64,000 bases of DNA from Biscogniauxia marginata (lineage: Eukaryota > Ascomycota > Sordariomycetes > Xylariales > Xylariaceae), in assembly GCA_022695795.1 (NCBI GenBank), contig MU404147.1, forward strand, positions 105,493 through 169,492, given 5' to 3'. Shown in pieces: positions 23,062-34,298 of the stretch. The notes under the pieces are model-generated. The model saw nothing but the letters and a program-made list of their open reading frames with translations, was not told where the DNA came from and did not search any database. Both the position numbers and the translations under genes were made by a program. The stretch's first letter is position 1, and the number at the start of each line of letters is the position of its first letter.

Positions 23062-24686
23062 AACCTCGGATTCATCGTGACTCGGTACACTATTCAGTGT
23101 GCCCGAGTTCAAATGACGCGACGGCTCACGACGGACTGGATGAAAATCGATGGGTCTAAGTTGGACTCCCTTTCCTGACAGGATAACGATTGAGGATGTG
23201 TAACACAATTAGGTAGGCATGAAATAGCATCGAAGAGGAGTCGGCGTTACGTTGCGTTTGCATTTGCATCCCAGCGTCTTTTTTCCCCCCTTGATTTATT
23301 TTTCTTCAACCCTTTTTGCATTTTAAAGGACTGAGTTGAACAATTCGTTACTGCCTTGCAACCTTTGTATATTAGTAGGATATCCATTCTCGCATAGATA
23401 CACGCATTCCATATTCCGTTCCTGCCTTCTTCCAAGTCGTGGTACGAGGTATGTTTGGATGAATGCCTAGAAAGGGTAGTGGTTGAATGGCGAGAGGATG
23501 GAGAGGGAGGTCACAGAGACGGAATTTAATTCTTATTACAAGTACTAGTATATAATGGAAATCTGAGAGCCGCCACGCAGAATATATGCCACACCTGATT
23601 ATCGACGAGTCAAACAAGGCTTCCTTCCATACTGGATTGTTACTTCCTGGCTCCCTTTGACCTGGTTAATGGTTTTCGCCCGGGTTGGGTAACGGGCGTA
23701 ACTAAAGGGGGAGAGCAGGAGTCTAGCTACTAAGTAGGTCACAAGCATTGATTCTCCCCTGAATAGCTGACAGACTTGTCGATTCGCGTCCCCCTCGACC
23801 TCGTCTTCGTGGCGCTGCCTGTCCTGACGCTGTATCGTGATCGTGGTGTTGACGAGGGAAATTACGCGCAATCTTCGTCCATCTAGTTACGTATACTAGG
23901 GTCCCAGGATCTGCTACTACAGCAAAAGAGAGGGGACCGGTTAGAACATTTATTGGATGACCAGTTTCGCTTTGCTACGAAGTGCATGCGGCGTACTTAT
24001 ACGTTGGCCTCCCTCCCCCTTGTTTGTCGATATAGGTAGGTAGCCCCTATATTTGAGCTAGCACATACGTTCCTACAAACTATTCTATTCTGTCAAGGTT
24101 TGTAATTGTCCGATGCAGGGACGTAAATCTTTAGGATTTCGAAATGTATGGCCTTTTTTTTTTGGCTTTTTTTTTTCTGATTATGAGGAATGCTGCAAAG
24201 CCTGACAAGATACGTATGGACAGACAGTAGGTCAATCTTGATTCTTGATCGACTTTCAGGGGGAGGCTAGGTGAATTACTCAGCCACTAGGTACTTCGTA
24301 TGCCGCTTTGACGTGGCTTGCTGGACGTGTCAATACATACCAGGTAGGTACGGTGGCCCCGACACCTGAAGGACCCACTGGCTGAAGCTGTGTAGCCGAC
24401 GTCAGCTAGTTTGACAACTCATCCCCCCCCGTGTATTCCCGTCGTGTTTCAAGTTCTCCTTTCTCCTTTCTACATATTCACTCGTATTCCATATTATTTA
24501 CGGCCGTACGTGATATATCTTCTCTTCGAGGCCAATTGTCTCTAGAGTAAGATAAGGAAGCACTTTATTACAGTCTGTTACTCGGTCTCTCAACTACCCG
24601 GACCCCAACATAACACTGCGCTGTCTTTGTTCGCCGCACCCTACCCAATTCAGTACATATACGGCAATCTAAACCTCGGGGTAACC
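23062..24686. other. Intergenic, no gene seen
   Basis: 1.6 kb between the SET9 stop and the LysM gene. It has homopolymer T runs near 24155-24177 and CCAGGTAGGTAC near 24341, and short minus-strand frames at 23372-23871 without motifs. The right end should contain the LysM-gene promoter. Confidence 0.5.
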
Positions 24687-25211
24687 ATGGGTCGCTGGTC
24701 GCAATACGACACCGACGAGGAGCGTCTGCCCGAGGGCATGCAACGCATCGGCTACGATGCTGACAGCCAGACCTACACCTTTCGGGATGCCGATGGAGGC
24801 ATCTGGGAGAGTGCACCAGGAAACCATTATGGTCAGCTTCGCCGGGTCTCGACCACGCTAGGACCTTACGAAGACGATGAGGATTCTACCGACCCATACC
24901 CATCTGCCCCGACCGACATAAAGCCGCAGGCGTCGTGGCGACAAGAAATGACGCCCTTGCTAAATTGGTTCCTCCTGGTGGGACTGTTTCTCCTCTTGGT
25001 GTTCTGGTTTATCAGCCGCCAACATGGTCGGGGCTCGGAGATCACCACCTGCGGGGACCAGAGCAGCCTCTATACGATCAAGTCGGGTGACACCTGCTGG
25101 GGTATCGCCGAGGATAAGTCTGTATCACTAGATGCTCTGCTACACGAGAACGAGGGTCTCGACTGTGATAAACTGGAAATTGGTGGAAAGATTTGCGTAC
25201 CAAAGGTCTAG
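24687..25211 (+). CDS. LysM-domain protein with membrane anchor
   Basis: Single exon, 174 aa, starting at the ATG in a good context (ACCATGG). The first 85 residues are hydrophilic and acidic (DTDEER; PYEDDEDSTDPYP) with no signal peptide. A strong membrane segment (LLNWFLLVGLFLLLVFWFIS) spans residues 91-110. A single LysM module follows at about 127-172 (YTIKSGDTCWGIAEDKSV...LEIGGKICVP), with cysteines typical of fungal LysM domains. LysM modules bind chitin or related N-acetylglucosamine polymers, so a membrane-tethered LysM facing the cell wall or an organelle lumen is the likely layout. The cytosolic side of the anchor is uncertain. It is unlike secreted LysM effectors, which have signal peptides. 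Domain call is firm; biological role is unknown. Confidence 0.88.
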   Translation: MGRWSQYDTDEERLPEGMQRIGYDADSQTYTFRDADGGIWESAPGNHYGQLRRVSTTLGPYEDDEDSTDPYPSAPTDIKPQASWRQEMTPLLNWFLLVGLFLLLVFWFISRQHGRGSEITTCGDQSSLYTIKSGDTCWGIAEDKSVSLDALLHENEGLDCDKLEIGGKICVPKV

Positions 25212-25933
25212 ACCCCACCAATTCTTTTGGGGCACTGGGCAGCGTACGGTATCTACCAGGAGTCTAAGGGTCCTGCATGCAACACCAACGCTGTACCTCT
25301 ATACTTGAACTATTCGCCGTGCCTAGAGCGTGTGCACGACCACACAGCCTTGCCGATAAGACTTGCACTTCCCACGCAGATGCTCTCGGCGGGTTCCGGA
25401 GCTTCTAGCATGGGAAGTGTTCACAACATGATCAATTGCTCCCTGTGTTCATTAGGAAACCTAGATGACCCTGGAGGCACTGGTCTCTCCCATAGCGCCG
25501 TGCAATTGATAACGAATTCGTCTATTCTCCTTAGAAGCGTGACGAGAGCAACCCAAGAAGCTTCGCTCACCTAGCATTTTATTGCATAAGGCATTTCCCT
25601 TATTCCATCTTCAATGTTAAGTAGGGTGACACCTATATGTTTTTCGAGGAACCATATTCACCGAACTCTAGGCAGTCTTGCTTGGGCACCGTTTCTGATT
25701 GGAATGGCTTGATAAAGTATATTATTCATTGAGCTGCGAAGCGAGGCTTTTGATCTATCTTTGCTGGCTAGGAATGCTAATGCTGGCCTTTGGTGTATCT
25801 TGACTATACATAAGCAATCGATCGAGTTGATGGTAGAATTAAAACAACTAGGTTGAGGCGCACGCACCATCTATGCATTGCGATGTAATCTTCGTCGACA
25901 CATGAACTGGATCGAGAAAAGAGTTCCAAGATA
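25212..25933. other. Intergenic between convergent genes
   Basis: The open frame at 25227-25574 lacks an ATG start at its beginning and has no motif. I read it as 3' flank of the LysM gene. Confidence 0.5.
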
Positions 25934-26932
25934 TTAGTATTCAGATGGCATGGTCGATAGTTTACCTCCATCCATAACAAGAATAAGGCCGTTGCAGAAA
26001 GCGCCAGCCCTGTTTGCAATATACAAAGTCGTCCCCGCCATCTCCTCGTCTCTGCCGAATCGTTGGGCAGTGATGTATCTGTCGTCCTCGGGTGTTTCCA
26101 TTGAAGGGTTTTGACCGTAAGTCATCTGGGTTGCTAGTTCGGAAGGGAAAACTAGACGCTTGGTCAGATATCATAAAAGAAGACCTCGCGGGGGAAACTT
26201 ACTGCCCGGAGCGAAAGCATTGGCTCAAATCCCGAACCTGGCCGTGTTCGTGCTCGCGTGCTTGGTGAGGTGGGCGATGGCCGCCTTGCTCCCCGAATAC
26301 GCCGGGGCGGATAGGTACATGCGGCTGTACGCCGAAATGCTGCTCGTGAAGACGACCTGGCTCTGGATAGAGGGGATGTCGCTGCCTTCTCTGAAAGGTG
26401 CGCCGAAGCCACCCTTGAGCGCATTTTGGTTCCCGGCATCGAGGAGCTTGAGGAAGGCCAGCATGGTAAAATACGCGCCCGTGACGTTGACGTGGAAGGT
26501 CTCGGTAAAGTTCCCCATCGAGACGTTATCGAAGAGCCACTCCCGGGTTTCCGACACGGCCAACGCCGGGTTCCAGCGCTCGGGCGGGCCGCCCAGCCCC
26601 AAGTTGGCGACCACGAGGTTGACGTAACCGGTCTCCTTTGTTATCACGTCGACCGCGGACTTGCAGGGACTCCTTGGATATGACGTCGCACACTAGGGGT
26701 GCTATGGCGGGGTGCGAGGACGCTGCGGCCTCGAGGACTTCCTTTCTCCGTCCCAGGATGTATACTTTCTTTGCCCCGGCTCCTGCTAGCGCCCTGGACA
26801 TGGTGAGGCCAATGCTTGATTCCGTTCGTTAGCATGGTGATGATAGGGAATACCCGGGGGGTTCATACCGGTTCCGCCGCCAGTCATAACGGCTACTATC
26901 CCGTCGACTCGGAACATGCTCTCGTTCTCCAT
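25934..26932 (-). pseudogene. Short-chain dehydrogenase/reductase, broken
   Basis: Remnant of an NAD(P)-dependent SDR. The N-terminal exon (26932-26869) encodes MENESMFRVDG...MTGGGTG, the cofactor-binding glycine motif. The middle part has the NLVVANLGLGG, SSISAYSR and catalytic YSGSKAA stretches. The last exon (down to 25934) gives ATLYIAN-like and CNGLILVMDGG blocks. Three lesions are visible. The acceptor of the first intron reads AA instead of AG at 26817-26816. An extra base near 26662 shifts the frame between ISKESLQ and SAVDVITKE. A TGA at 26225-26227 replaces the expected arginine codon in RFGI-R-ANAFAPG. The last intron, ahead of SLFPSELATQ-like sequence, still has GTAAGT...CTAG. Together these argue for a pseudogene, not a sequencing slip. 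The original substrate cannot be told. Confidence 0.8.
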
Positions 26933-29033
26933 CTTATATACTTGACCGTATTAGCAGGGCGTCTTGCATCGTTGGGGTATGATGCACTTAGGTTGGGTAG
27001 GACGTTTGAATTAACTGTGATAAGTCAGAAGGGGAGAGATAGTAATCAAAGAGGCATAGGTATTTTGTTTTTCCGCCCACGCTATTGTCTTAGGTAGTTA
27101 CAAGGATGCTCCGTCCACAAGAAAAATGATGTAGTTGATCAAATTCTCATATTCTCAGTCAGCAACATGCAAGCTCATGATAACTTGGTGAATTTGTGTT
27201 TGCTTATTGCACATGCTGACATGGTGGAAATCCCGCAAAATCCGGGCGCGTTTTGGGGAACCTCCGGCTACTGTGAGATACTCACTCTTGTAGCTCGGAC
27301 TTGAGAATTATAGAATTATGCTGACGCCCTATATCTAGCTAGTCTATGGCTAGGGGATAGTAACCCTGGCTGAACGCGCTCACGCCGTAAGTCTTCTTTT
27401 TCTACTTCGGCCACAATTATCCCTCCCCTCTTCTCAGGAAATTATTGATATCCTTCTATATCCTTGGCATGTAAGAGTTATCCTCACATGATCAGGGGAT
27501 CAAAGAGCGAAGGGGAGAGGTGGCCGGACTTCATAGGTTAGGTAGTTGTATCGCACAAGAGCGTATTAACGAAGCTATCGTTTGCACGAACGCGCTGTAT
27601 TTTCTACAAATTCCGTGACCTGTAGTTCCTTCTCTATCTGATATTCTCTTAAGACATGATTCACTTGCTGTACTGGAAGGGTGTGCTATCCCACTCTTCG
27701 ACACAGAGTTGCGAAATGTTACGGGCTTATGGTGTATGAATGGGTTGGGAACCTTCTAATCTACTCATGTACGACTGGTGCTATGATGTCTTCCCGTACG
27801 ATAGTCAGTGAGAAGGGGAATTATGGACCGGGAAAGACTATTTATATGGTCTTAACATTACATTACCGAGAGACCGAACAATACGGAGTGGGGGCGATGA
27901 CAAAGCGGCCCGAGTTAAACTACAACCGGCGTTCCTATCTTATGGTGAAGATCAGCATCGGTGGTTCCCACGGCCGTATTCGGATCGTCGAACCGCGGCA
28001 TCCAAGATGTAGTCAAGAAAGCTTTGGATTGCACACTTACATATTCCACCTGACCTCGGCGAAGCTCAAGACGAACTTCCGGTCAGTTGGAGTTTGGAAT
28101 TTTATGGAAAAGGCGTTCATGTCTCTAGCTTTGGACTCCCTCGCACTCCCATATATTCTAAGCTATATATGCCAACTACCCAATCGCGTAGATACATCCG
28201 TAGCCCCAAAAACTGTTAATCTAGGTACAATTCAAAGAAAATGACGATGGGGAACTTTACCAGACGAGAATGGCCGCGGGCCCTATTGGCATTAAGGTAG
28301 TTAGCAGTGGAGCATGGCTAAAAAAAATAGTAGATCGCATTTCCTTGGCAAGACAGCTGAAATAGGAAATTGAGGTGAATTATGAACCTCCATTGATACA
28401 ATCCCTAATTGTCTTAGGATGTACGATATGAGAGGAGAAGGGGAGCGAAGACAGGCCAAGAAACAAGTCGAACGTCGGAGAAAGGAAACTCCTACATATA
28501 CTCCCATGGAAGAACCTAGACGAATTACCTAATGGCTGCCTCAAATAAAACGAAAAAGTTAGCCGGTTGATGACAAATAATTTGGGATACGAATAATGAG
28601 TTGATGACGCTCAAGAGTTGAAACTCTTCCAGACTCAAACTAGCCGATAACATACGTGATCGCACGTATTCACGCAACTCAACTATCGACCGCATATTTC
28701 CAGCGCTAGTTAAAGCCAACACGGTTCTTTAAACGAGGTTGTTTTAGTTGCAGTCCTATACAGAGCAATCACCGGTACGTCTCCGGCGACCATAAGAATT
28801 AAGTTGCGGGGCCTCAAGTCAAAGCCCTAGTCGCCCCAGTCGCCCCATCCGGGTGGCCATCGTCGCCGAGTAGTTTATTCCCGGCACGTCCGTATTAATA
28901 ATGCAAGTGGGAGAATATTAATGAGCTGGTTGAACATAAAAGGGTTTCTTTCCGATATTGGTTGTGCATGCCACAGCGGAGTAGAACTGAATCATCAGAT
29001 TACCATTATTCCCTCGACGAAAGGAAGATAAAA
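26933..29033. other. Intergenic, one doubtful open frame
   Basis: A 187-codon plus-strand frame at 27681-28244 starts at GTG, has atypical composition and no motif, and is not called. The remainder is AT-moderate sequence with scattered short frames. The stretch next to 29033 should contain the promoter of the following oxidoreductase. Confidence 0.45.
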
Positions 29034-30101
29034 ATGACTGTTCCAAAAACATTCAAAGCAGCTGTATTGCCGGAGCCAGGTGCGCAGCATGTCGTCAGCC
29101 CTCGTTCCCTGGCGCCTTTAGAGAAGGATGCGGTTGCCGTCAAAATCACTGCGACAGCGATCAACCCGGTTGACTGGAAAATGCGCGACTATAAGTTGTT
29201 TATCACCGACTTCCCAGCCGTACTTGGCTCAGATGCAGCTGGCGAGATCGCTGCAGTTGGCTCTGAGGTGTCCGGCTTTGCTGTTGGAGATAGAGTCTTC
29301 TTCCAAGGCATAATCGGCAATTTTGATGCATCAACCTTTCAGCAGTACTGCAAGATTCCCGCGAAACTTGTTGCAAAGACCCCGAAGAACATCAGCGATG
29401 AGGAAGCTAGTGGTATCAGTGTCGCCACGGTAGCTGTGCTCACTGCATTCTACGATGGAACTGGGTACGGTCTGGCCCCACCCTGGGAAAAGGGTGGTGA
29501 CCAAGTAGGCAAAGACAAGGCAATCGTTATCATCGGGGGGAGCTCCTCAGTTGGACAATACGCGATTCAACTAGCAAGATTATCGGGCTTCTCAAAAATT
29601 GTCACTAATTCAAGCCCTACACACTTCGAGCATCTCAAAAGCCTTGGAGCACATACCGTTCTTGATCGATCAGAGTCAGGCCCGGAGGACTTCGCTTCGG
29701 CCATCGGAAACTTGCCTCTGGCATTTGTGTTCGACGCCATATCGATCGAATCTACGCAGATCCTAGGCGTGAGAACCATACAGCTGACCAAGACCGAAAA
29801 CACCCACGTCTTCGGGGTTCTGTTTTCGTCTAGCGAGAAAGTCCAGGAACTGTGTCAGCAAGAACCAAAAACATCATTCAAATCCATCTTAGGCGTGGGT
29901 AGCAAGGCTGAGTTGCGATATCTGAGTGAGCCATTGATGGCTAATCTGGGAGGCGAAGAAGGATATATTGCCAGGGGGCTGTTCCGCCCAAACAGAACAG
30001 TTGTCGTCCCTGGAGGCCTCGGGGCTATTGAGGCAGCTTTAGCGAAGAACAAAAATGGCGTTTCCGGTGAGAAGGTTATTATTAGACCTTTCGAAGAATA
30101 A
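29034..30101 (+). CDS. Zinc-independent medium-chain dehydrogenase / enoyl reductase
   Basis: Single exon, 355 aa, of the MDR superfamily (quinone oxidoreductase / trans-enoyl reductase group, as seen with fungal LovC-like enzymes). The N-terminal GroES-like domain shows ATAINPVDWKMRDY and PAVLGSDAAGEIAAVGSEVSGFAVGDRV. It lacks the cysteine-rich structural-zinc loop and the catalytic-zinc ligands of classic alcohol dehydrogenases. The nucleotide-binding half carries IIGGSSSVGQYAIQLARLSG. NADPH is the likely cofactor. An in-frame ATG at 28968 would add 22 residues, but the start at 29034 (AAAATGACT) matches the usual family N-terminus better. No polyketide synthase or other pathway partner is present in the window, so it looks like a stand-alone reductase. 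Confidence 0.88.
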   Translation: MTVPKTFKAAVLPEPGAQHVVSPRSLAPLEKDAVAVKITATAINPVDWKMRDYKLFITDFPAVLGSDAAGEIAAVGSEVSGFAVGDRVFFQGIIGNFDASTFQQYCKIPAKLVAKTPKNISDEEASGISVATVAVLTAFYDGTGYGLAPPWEKGGDQVGKDKAIVIIGGSSSVGQYAIQLARLSGFSKIVTNSSPTHFEHLKSLGAHTVLDRSESGPEDFASAIGNLPLAFVFDAISIESTQILGVRTIQLTKTENTHVFGVLFSSSEKVQELCQQEPKTSFKSILGVGSKAELRYLSEPLMANLGGEEGYIARGLFRPNRTVVVPGGLGAIEAALAKNKNGVSGEKVIIRPFEE

Positions 30102-30812
30102 TCAAAGGGGATTTCTTTTCGTCGTCTTTTCCCCCTCTTCGCTTACACCCTGGTCAAAGAGACACAAGGAAAGAGTGAATTTCGAAGATGCAATATACCA
30201 GTATTCTGATCTACGATTTAGTTGAGGGTAGCCGTTAATTAAATCCCAATTGTTATGTCAGTCATCTTGACCACAAGCTCTTTTTAGTAGTTGGTAAGAA
30301 ACTCAACCTGAAGAAAAAACTAGGTAGGAGATGCGTTCAGCTCTTCAGTCATCGCGCTGTGACAAGAGTTGAGTTACATTAACTGAATTGATGTGGCCTG
30401 TTCGCACTTTTTTTTTATAAGGCAAAGGTTTGTAACCGTTTATGGAGTCTCACACAGACTATGGCGTGCTGACATCTATTCCTAAGTATAACCATACGAT
30501 AGTGGATGGCTATAACACTTGTATCTCTCAGCTTGACAGTCTCTATGTATCCCTATACTACTAGTTAGTATCTTTAATGGGAACCTTGCTAATCACCCTA
30601 TATGACAGCTTCATGTGAGGGTTTGAGTTACCACATCTCAGGATAATAGTGAGTAATTAGGTATATAATTATGTTATAATAATAGTTTATGTTTACCCTC
30701 AAACCCAGCTAGTAGGAATTCAAATTTTTCCTGGTTGTCGCGTGCGGAATCCATTCCATTGGACCCTTTGGATGCTCAACATAGTGAAATTCCTCTTTAT
30801 AGTACATCGAAT
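30102..30812. other. Intergenic, AT-rich
   Basis: 3' flank of the oxidoreductase gene, becoming AT-rich towards the solo LTR. The left copy of the LTR target duplication (CGAAT) is at 30808-30812. Confidence 0.5.
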
Positions 30813-31204
30813 TGTTACAATCCTGTTTGGTCAGGTGATTCAGGTCACGTGACCCCGGATCAGCGATCTCGCTATCTCAGCAAGATCGCAAGATCAGTAA
30901 GGATCTCGCTGTCTTTACGAGATCACTGGATCTCGTAGAAGAATCCCAGACAGTAAAAAAGTATAAGAAGGATAAGGTTTCCTTACGTATCTAGTCACTC
31001 ATTCTAGTTCTTTAGCTATTAATCTAAGACTACAGTCACTCCTTAATACTATAGTGAGAGTACCTTGAAATCTCTCTGACGAACAAGACATAGTGAATCT
31101 CTTGAACCAACCTCAACCCACTGTTACCTTCAAAACAAGAAAAACCCAGTACGTACTCACTTGTGAAGTCAGCTGACTAGGAACACACAGGGAGGTTCGT
31201 CACA
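30813..31204 (+). mobile_element. Solo LTR with perfect 5-bp target duplication
   Basis: 392 bp starting TGTTAC and ending GTCACA, flanked by CGAAT at 30808-30812 and 31205-31209. Read in reverse, its first 230 bases match the LTRs of the Ty3/gypsy elements at 46-61 kb (TGTGACGAACCTCCCTGTG and onward). The part at the other end differs, so it is a related subfamily. A CACGTG lies 34 bp inside the left end (30846-30851), and GATC-containing words repeat after it. It keeps normal GC content and shows little RIP, unlike the copies in the AT-rich block. It lies 9 bp beyond the stop codon of the neighbouring PI-PLC-like gene. Confidence 0.9.
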
Positions 31205-31213
31205 CGAATGCCT

Positions 31214-32580
31214 TCAATTTCGGACATACTCCTCCGGCTCTAATATCTTGCCTACACAGTTCGCCTTGCTAGTAACGGGGTTGCATCGTACAGCCTTGCC
31301 ACCATCGAGCCTCACAGCGTAGTCCACATACCAGCGGCTGGTCGGGCCGTAGCTAGGGAAATCCGTGCTAACTATCTGAGCTCCACTGGCAAATGCCGAT
31401 TCGCGCATGGAAGTAGTGTCGTTACTCAAAATAGTGGTCAGGGGCTCGTCTGCACGAGTTCGCACCCAGTAGCCCGCGCTGACTTGCTTTTGGATATTGC
31501 CCAAGTTGGTCTCATTCCGCGGCTCGTTCAACTTCTGAAACGCGCAATCGGAGTATCCGGGTTCTGAATTGGTGAATATGACCCGACCTTCGAGGTTCGG
31601 GCGTCCAGTGGTGTACACATCCCGGATTGGACCGGGGCTATTGTCCATGAGGAAGAGAAAACGCCCACGGGCCGAGTCGAGGTCAGGCCAGCCGTATTTC
31701 AGTACCGACTCTTCGAGCGTAAGGTTACCCCGCCGGATATCGTCTGCAGTGATGAGCTTTTCGGGTGGGAAAACGGAGCGGATTTCGGCGTCGAGGTCAT
31801 CCAAGAGAGCTGTGTCGTCCCAGGGTACCGGAGCTACGCCGCCTGCCGAGCCACCCTCGGCCGTCTTGAATTCGATCATGAATGGGAAGGGCACATGCTT
31901 AGGGTGTGCCTCCGACCACTTCTTTACTATGGTTAGGCAGTCGATCAATGTGTAGCATGACGGCCAGACGTCAGCGTCCGCAACGTGAAGGACCTTGACA
32001 CCAGGTTGGTTCATGACATCTTGTGGAGGTAGCGCAGTACCGGACATTTCGATCACGTAGGGCTTGGCGTATCTACCTCCTTCGGGATCGGCGAATATAT
32101 CAAGCTCAAGGTTTCGTACAGATTGGTGTGATGCCTGGATATCAAGGGCCGGGTGGGAGTAATAATAGTTGACGACATCGTCGAGCAACTGGGCCTGTAC
32201 TCCCTTTGCCCCAAAGGGGGACTCCTGGTGGTAGCTGTTATGAGTTCCAATAACCTGAATCTGATTCATCCGAACAGCATCTGACCATTTGAGGCCATTC
32301 TTAGTGTAACTGCAACTCGAGGTTCCAGTTAGGTCTGTTTCACGTATCAGCAAGCCTGCGAACGGAAAATTGACAAGGGTCCTTGCAGCATAATGTAGCC
32401 ACACTAAGGGCATCTCGGCCTGGGACTACGACCTAGTCATGTCAATTTTAAGTATAGAGCGCCCATGGAGGATAGCTGACTTACCATGTTAGGGTCGAGA
32501 AAGTACCGAATTAGGATCGGGGTAACTAGAGCAATTGAAACGCAAATACAACAGACCCTGAATGACACCGAGAACATCAT
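31214..32580 (-). CDS. PI-PLC-like phosphodiesterase with N-terminal membrane anchor
   Basis: Member of the phosphatidylinositol-specific phospholipase C-like (Ca2+-dependent PI-PLC-C1) group of TIM-barrel phosphodiesterases. Two exons, 32580-32485 and 32419-31214, are joined in phase 0 across a 65-nt GTAAGT...CCAG intron, giving 433 aa. The short first exon supplies an uncleaved hydrophobic segment (VCCICVSIALVTPILIRYF) near residues 8-26, so the enzyme is probably membrane-bound or secreted through it. The catalytic core begins with NQIQVIGTHNSYHQ (near residue 85), continues with RNLELDIFADPEGG and PFPFMIEFKT, and ends with the IVSTDFPSYG block. The frame is intact. A solo LTR replaces its 3' flank, so its transcript end may lie within transposon sequence. 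Confidence 0.85.
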
Positions 32581-33615
32581 GTAGGCTAGCTGGAGATATT
32601 TGTAGGCGCGAGACTCAAGTAAATTCTTGAAATAATGGGAGGGAAAAATAACTTGGCAGAACACGTGGGAAAGGCGTTGATTTCCTCATCCGAGTGTACC
32701 TATATTGTCTCAAACGAACCAATGAGATTGTTGAGGAGATACTCGTGCCTGAGCGGGTAGGCGGGGAAACCCTGCATGCCAAGCTTATTGCCCATTTTAG
32801 AATGTAATATAGCGCGTACAGGGCCTTGGGGTGCCTAGTCGTGTCCCTGTTAGAAGACACCGGAGCCTCATATAAGGAGTGAGAACTTATATAAGTGACA
32901 AGAGTGAGGACTTACCTGAACTTCTAGACTCTGTTCTATCACCAACCAACAACGAAAGGAATGGGGTTTTAAAGTGGTTGATTGATTGAAAACTAAGCGG
33001 AACGCAAAACGTGGGTAAACTAGTCTAATCGGAGAATTCACCGGCCCGGCCCACAACTCCTGTTGATCACCCGCCGCACTCTTATGTAGCCCTACTTAAT
33101 TCTTACCTAGTCCCGGGCTTTGGCGGCGAGTTCCCTTATAACTCTAGCACTTGTTACCGTTAGCTTATGCATACCTAGGTAGTTAAGAGAAAGAACCCAT
33201 TGAATCGCTTTTTGGTTTTCCATGACTAGTTGCAGTAGCCAATTGAGTAATCATATGCTACCTGTTATCGTTGAATAGGTATCTATCTGGTAAACTTTCG
33301 CCACTTCGTTGTTCATTATGCCTTCATTCCCAACCCGTCGACCTCGTGACACAGTATGGAACATTCCCATAAATTTACAATAACAATAATGCCACTGGCT
33401 CCCAGCTGAAGTTTCCAAACGTATCTTGTGCTGATATTAAGAAGAAACAAGTAGGAACATAGGCTATAATCTCGAGGTCTGGGCCGCGTGGTATGCCGTG
33501 GTAATCCCGGTACGATGATCTCCCGCATCCGACTCAATCCAACGTCGCTGATTTATTTGGCGCGATTCTACCAGTGCTCGTGATTCCACTAATCGTTCGA
33601 TCGGATATGGCATGT
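32581..33615. other. Intergenic, no gene seen
   Basis: Upstream region of the PI-PLC-like gene on its left and downstream region of the MARVEL-like gene on its right. It has a CCTAGGTAG word near 33173-33182 and no convincing reading frame. Confidence 0.5.
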
Positions 33616-34298
33616 TTATACAAAGGTTTGAGGCCCGCCCTTGCCGCGCCGGTAAAGGAGGAAAGTAACAGCAACGACGGCGACGCCGAAGAGGAAGCCT
33701 AAATACTCGAAGACGTAGTCTGCTTGGACTCGCTGGCAGCGACCACCAGTGTATGAATCGTAAGAATTACCATTATCGGATCCAGCATTCGGGCAATAGC
33801 CACTTTCCAAGCATCCACCGTTGAGCAATTTATTCTCTATCCGCTGTCCCCGTTCTACAATTCCGTTGGATGTGCAACTCGATACGGGCTTAAGGGCAAT
33901 AGTCAAAGCCTATATAGGATTGATATTAGCTCACGCTTGAGGTAGCTGTGGCTTACGGCATGAGATCGTTGATCTTACAATTGCAGCTGCGAGATAGAAC
34001 ACGGATGCTAGTGCATCGGCTCCCAACATGATCATGAATGGGATTTTATCGATGAAAAAGGAAAGAATCCCGAGCGCTGCGACGATAATTCCAAAAGCAC
34101 CACAGAAGCTGCTGAATGAGGTTTCCGATGGAGGATTTCCAACTGCTTGTTGCTTAGCTAGCGTTACCGAAAGGCCAAGGACAATTGCACCGAAGGCAAC
34201 CTTGAGAATGCTATATTAGTGCGCGACTCATTATTCAACCTGACATGACAGAACCCTACCAAGAAGCCCCTTAGGGCGAGCACCGCAATCTTCAGCAT
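33616..34298 (-). CDS. Four-TM MARVEL-like membrane protein
   Basis: Three exons (34298-34255, 34210-33979, 33909-33616) join in phase to 189 aa. Intron 1 uses a non-consensus donor GTTCTG, which is required for frame: the closer GTAGGG donor would break it. Intron 2 is GTAAGA...ATATAG. Four hydrophobic segments can be seen at about residues 12-30, 50-68, 74-96 and 158-178, with an extracellular loop containing several cysteines (SSCTSNG, GGCLESGYCPN, GRCQR) before the last. This layout, and the ADYVFEYLGFLFGVAVVAV motif, resemble fungal MARVEL-domain proteins of eisosome or plasma-membrane compartments. The tail is short and basic (YRRGKGG). Topology is well supported; family is a likely match, not certain. 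Confidence 0.72.

Noticed and set aside
27681..28244. 187-codon plus-strand open frame
   Set aside because: It starts at GTG, shows no motif or family resemblance, and has no splice partners; chance is likely.
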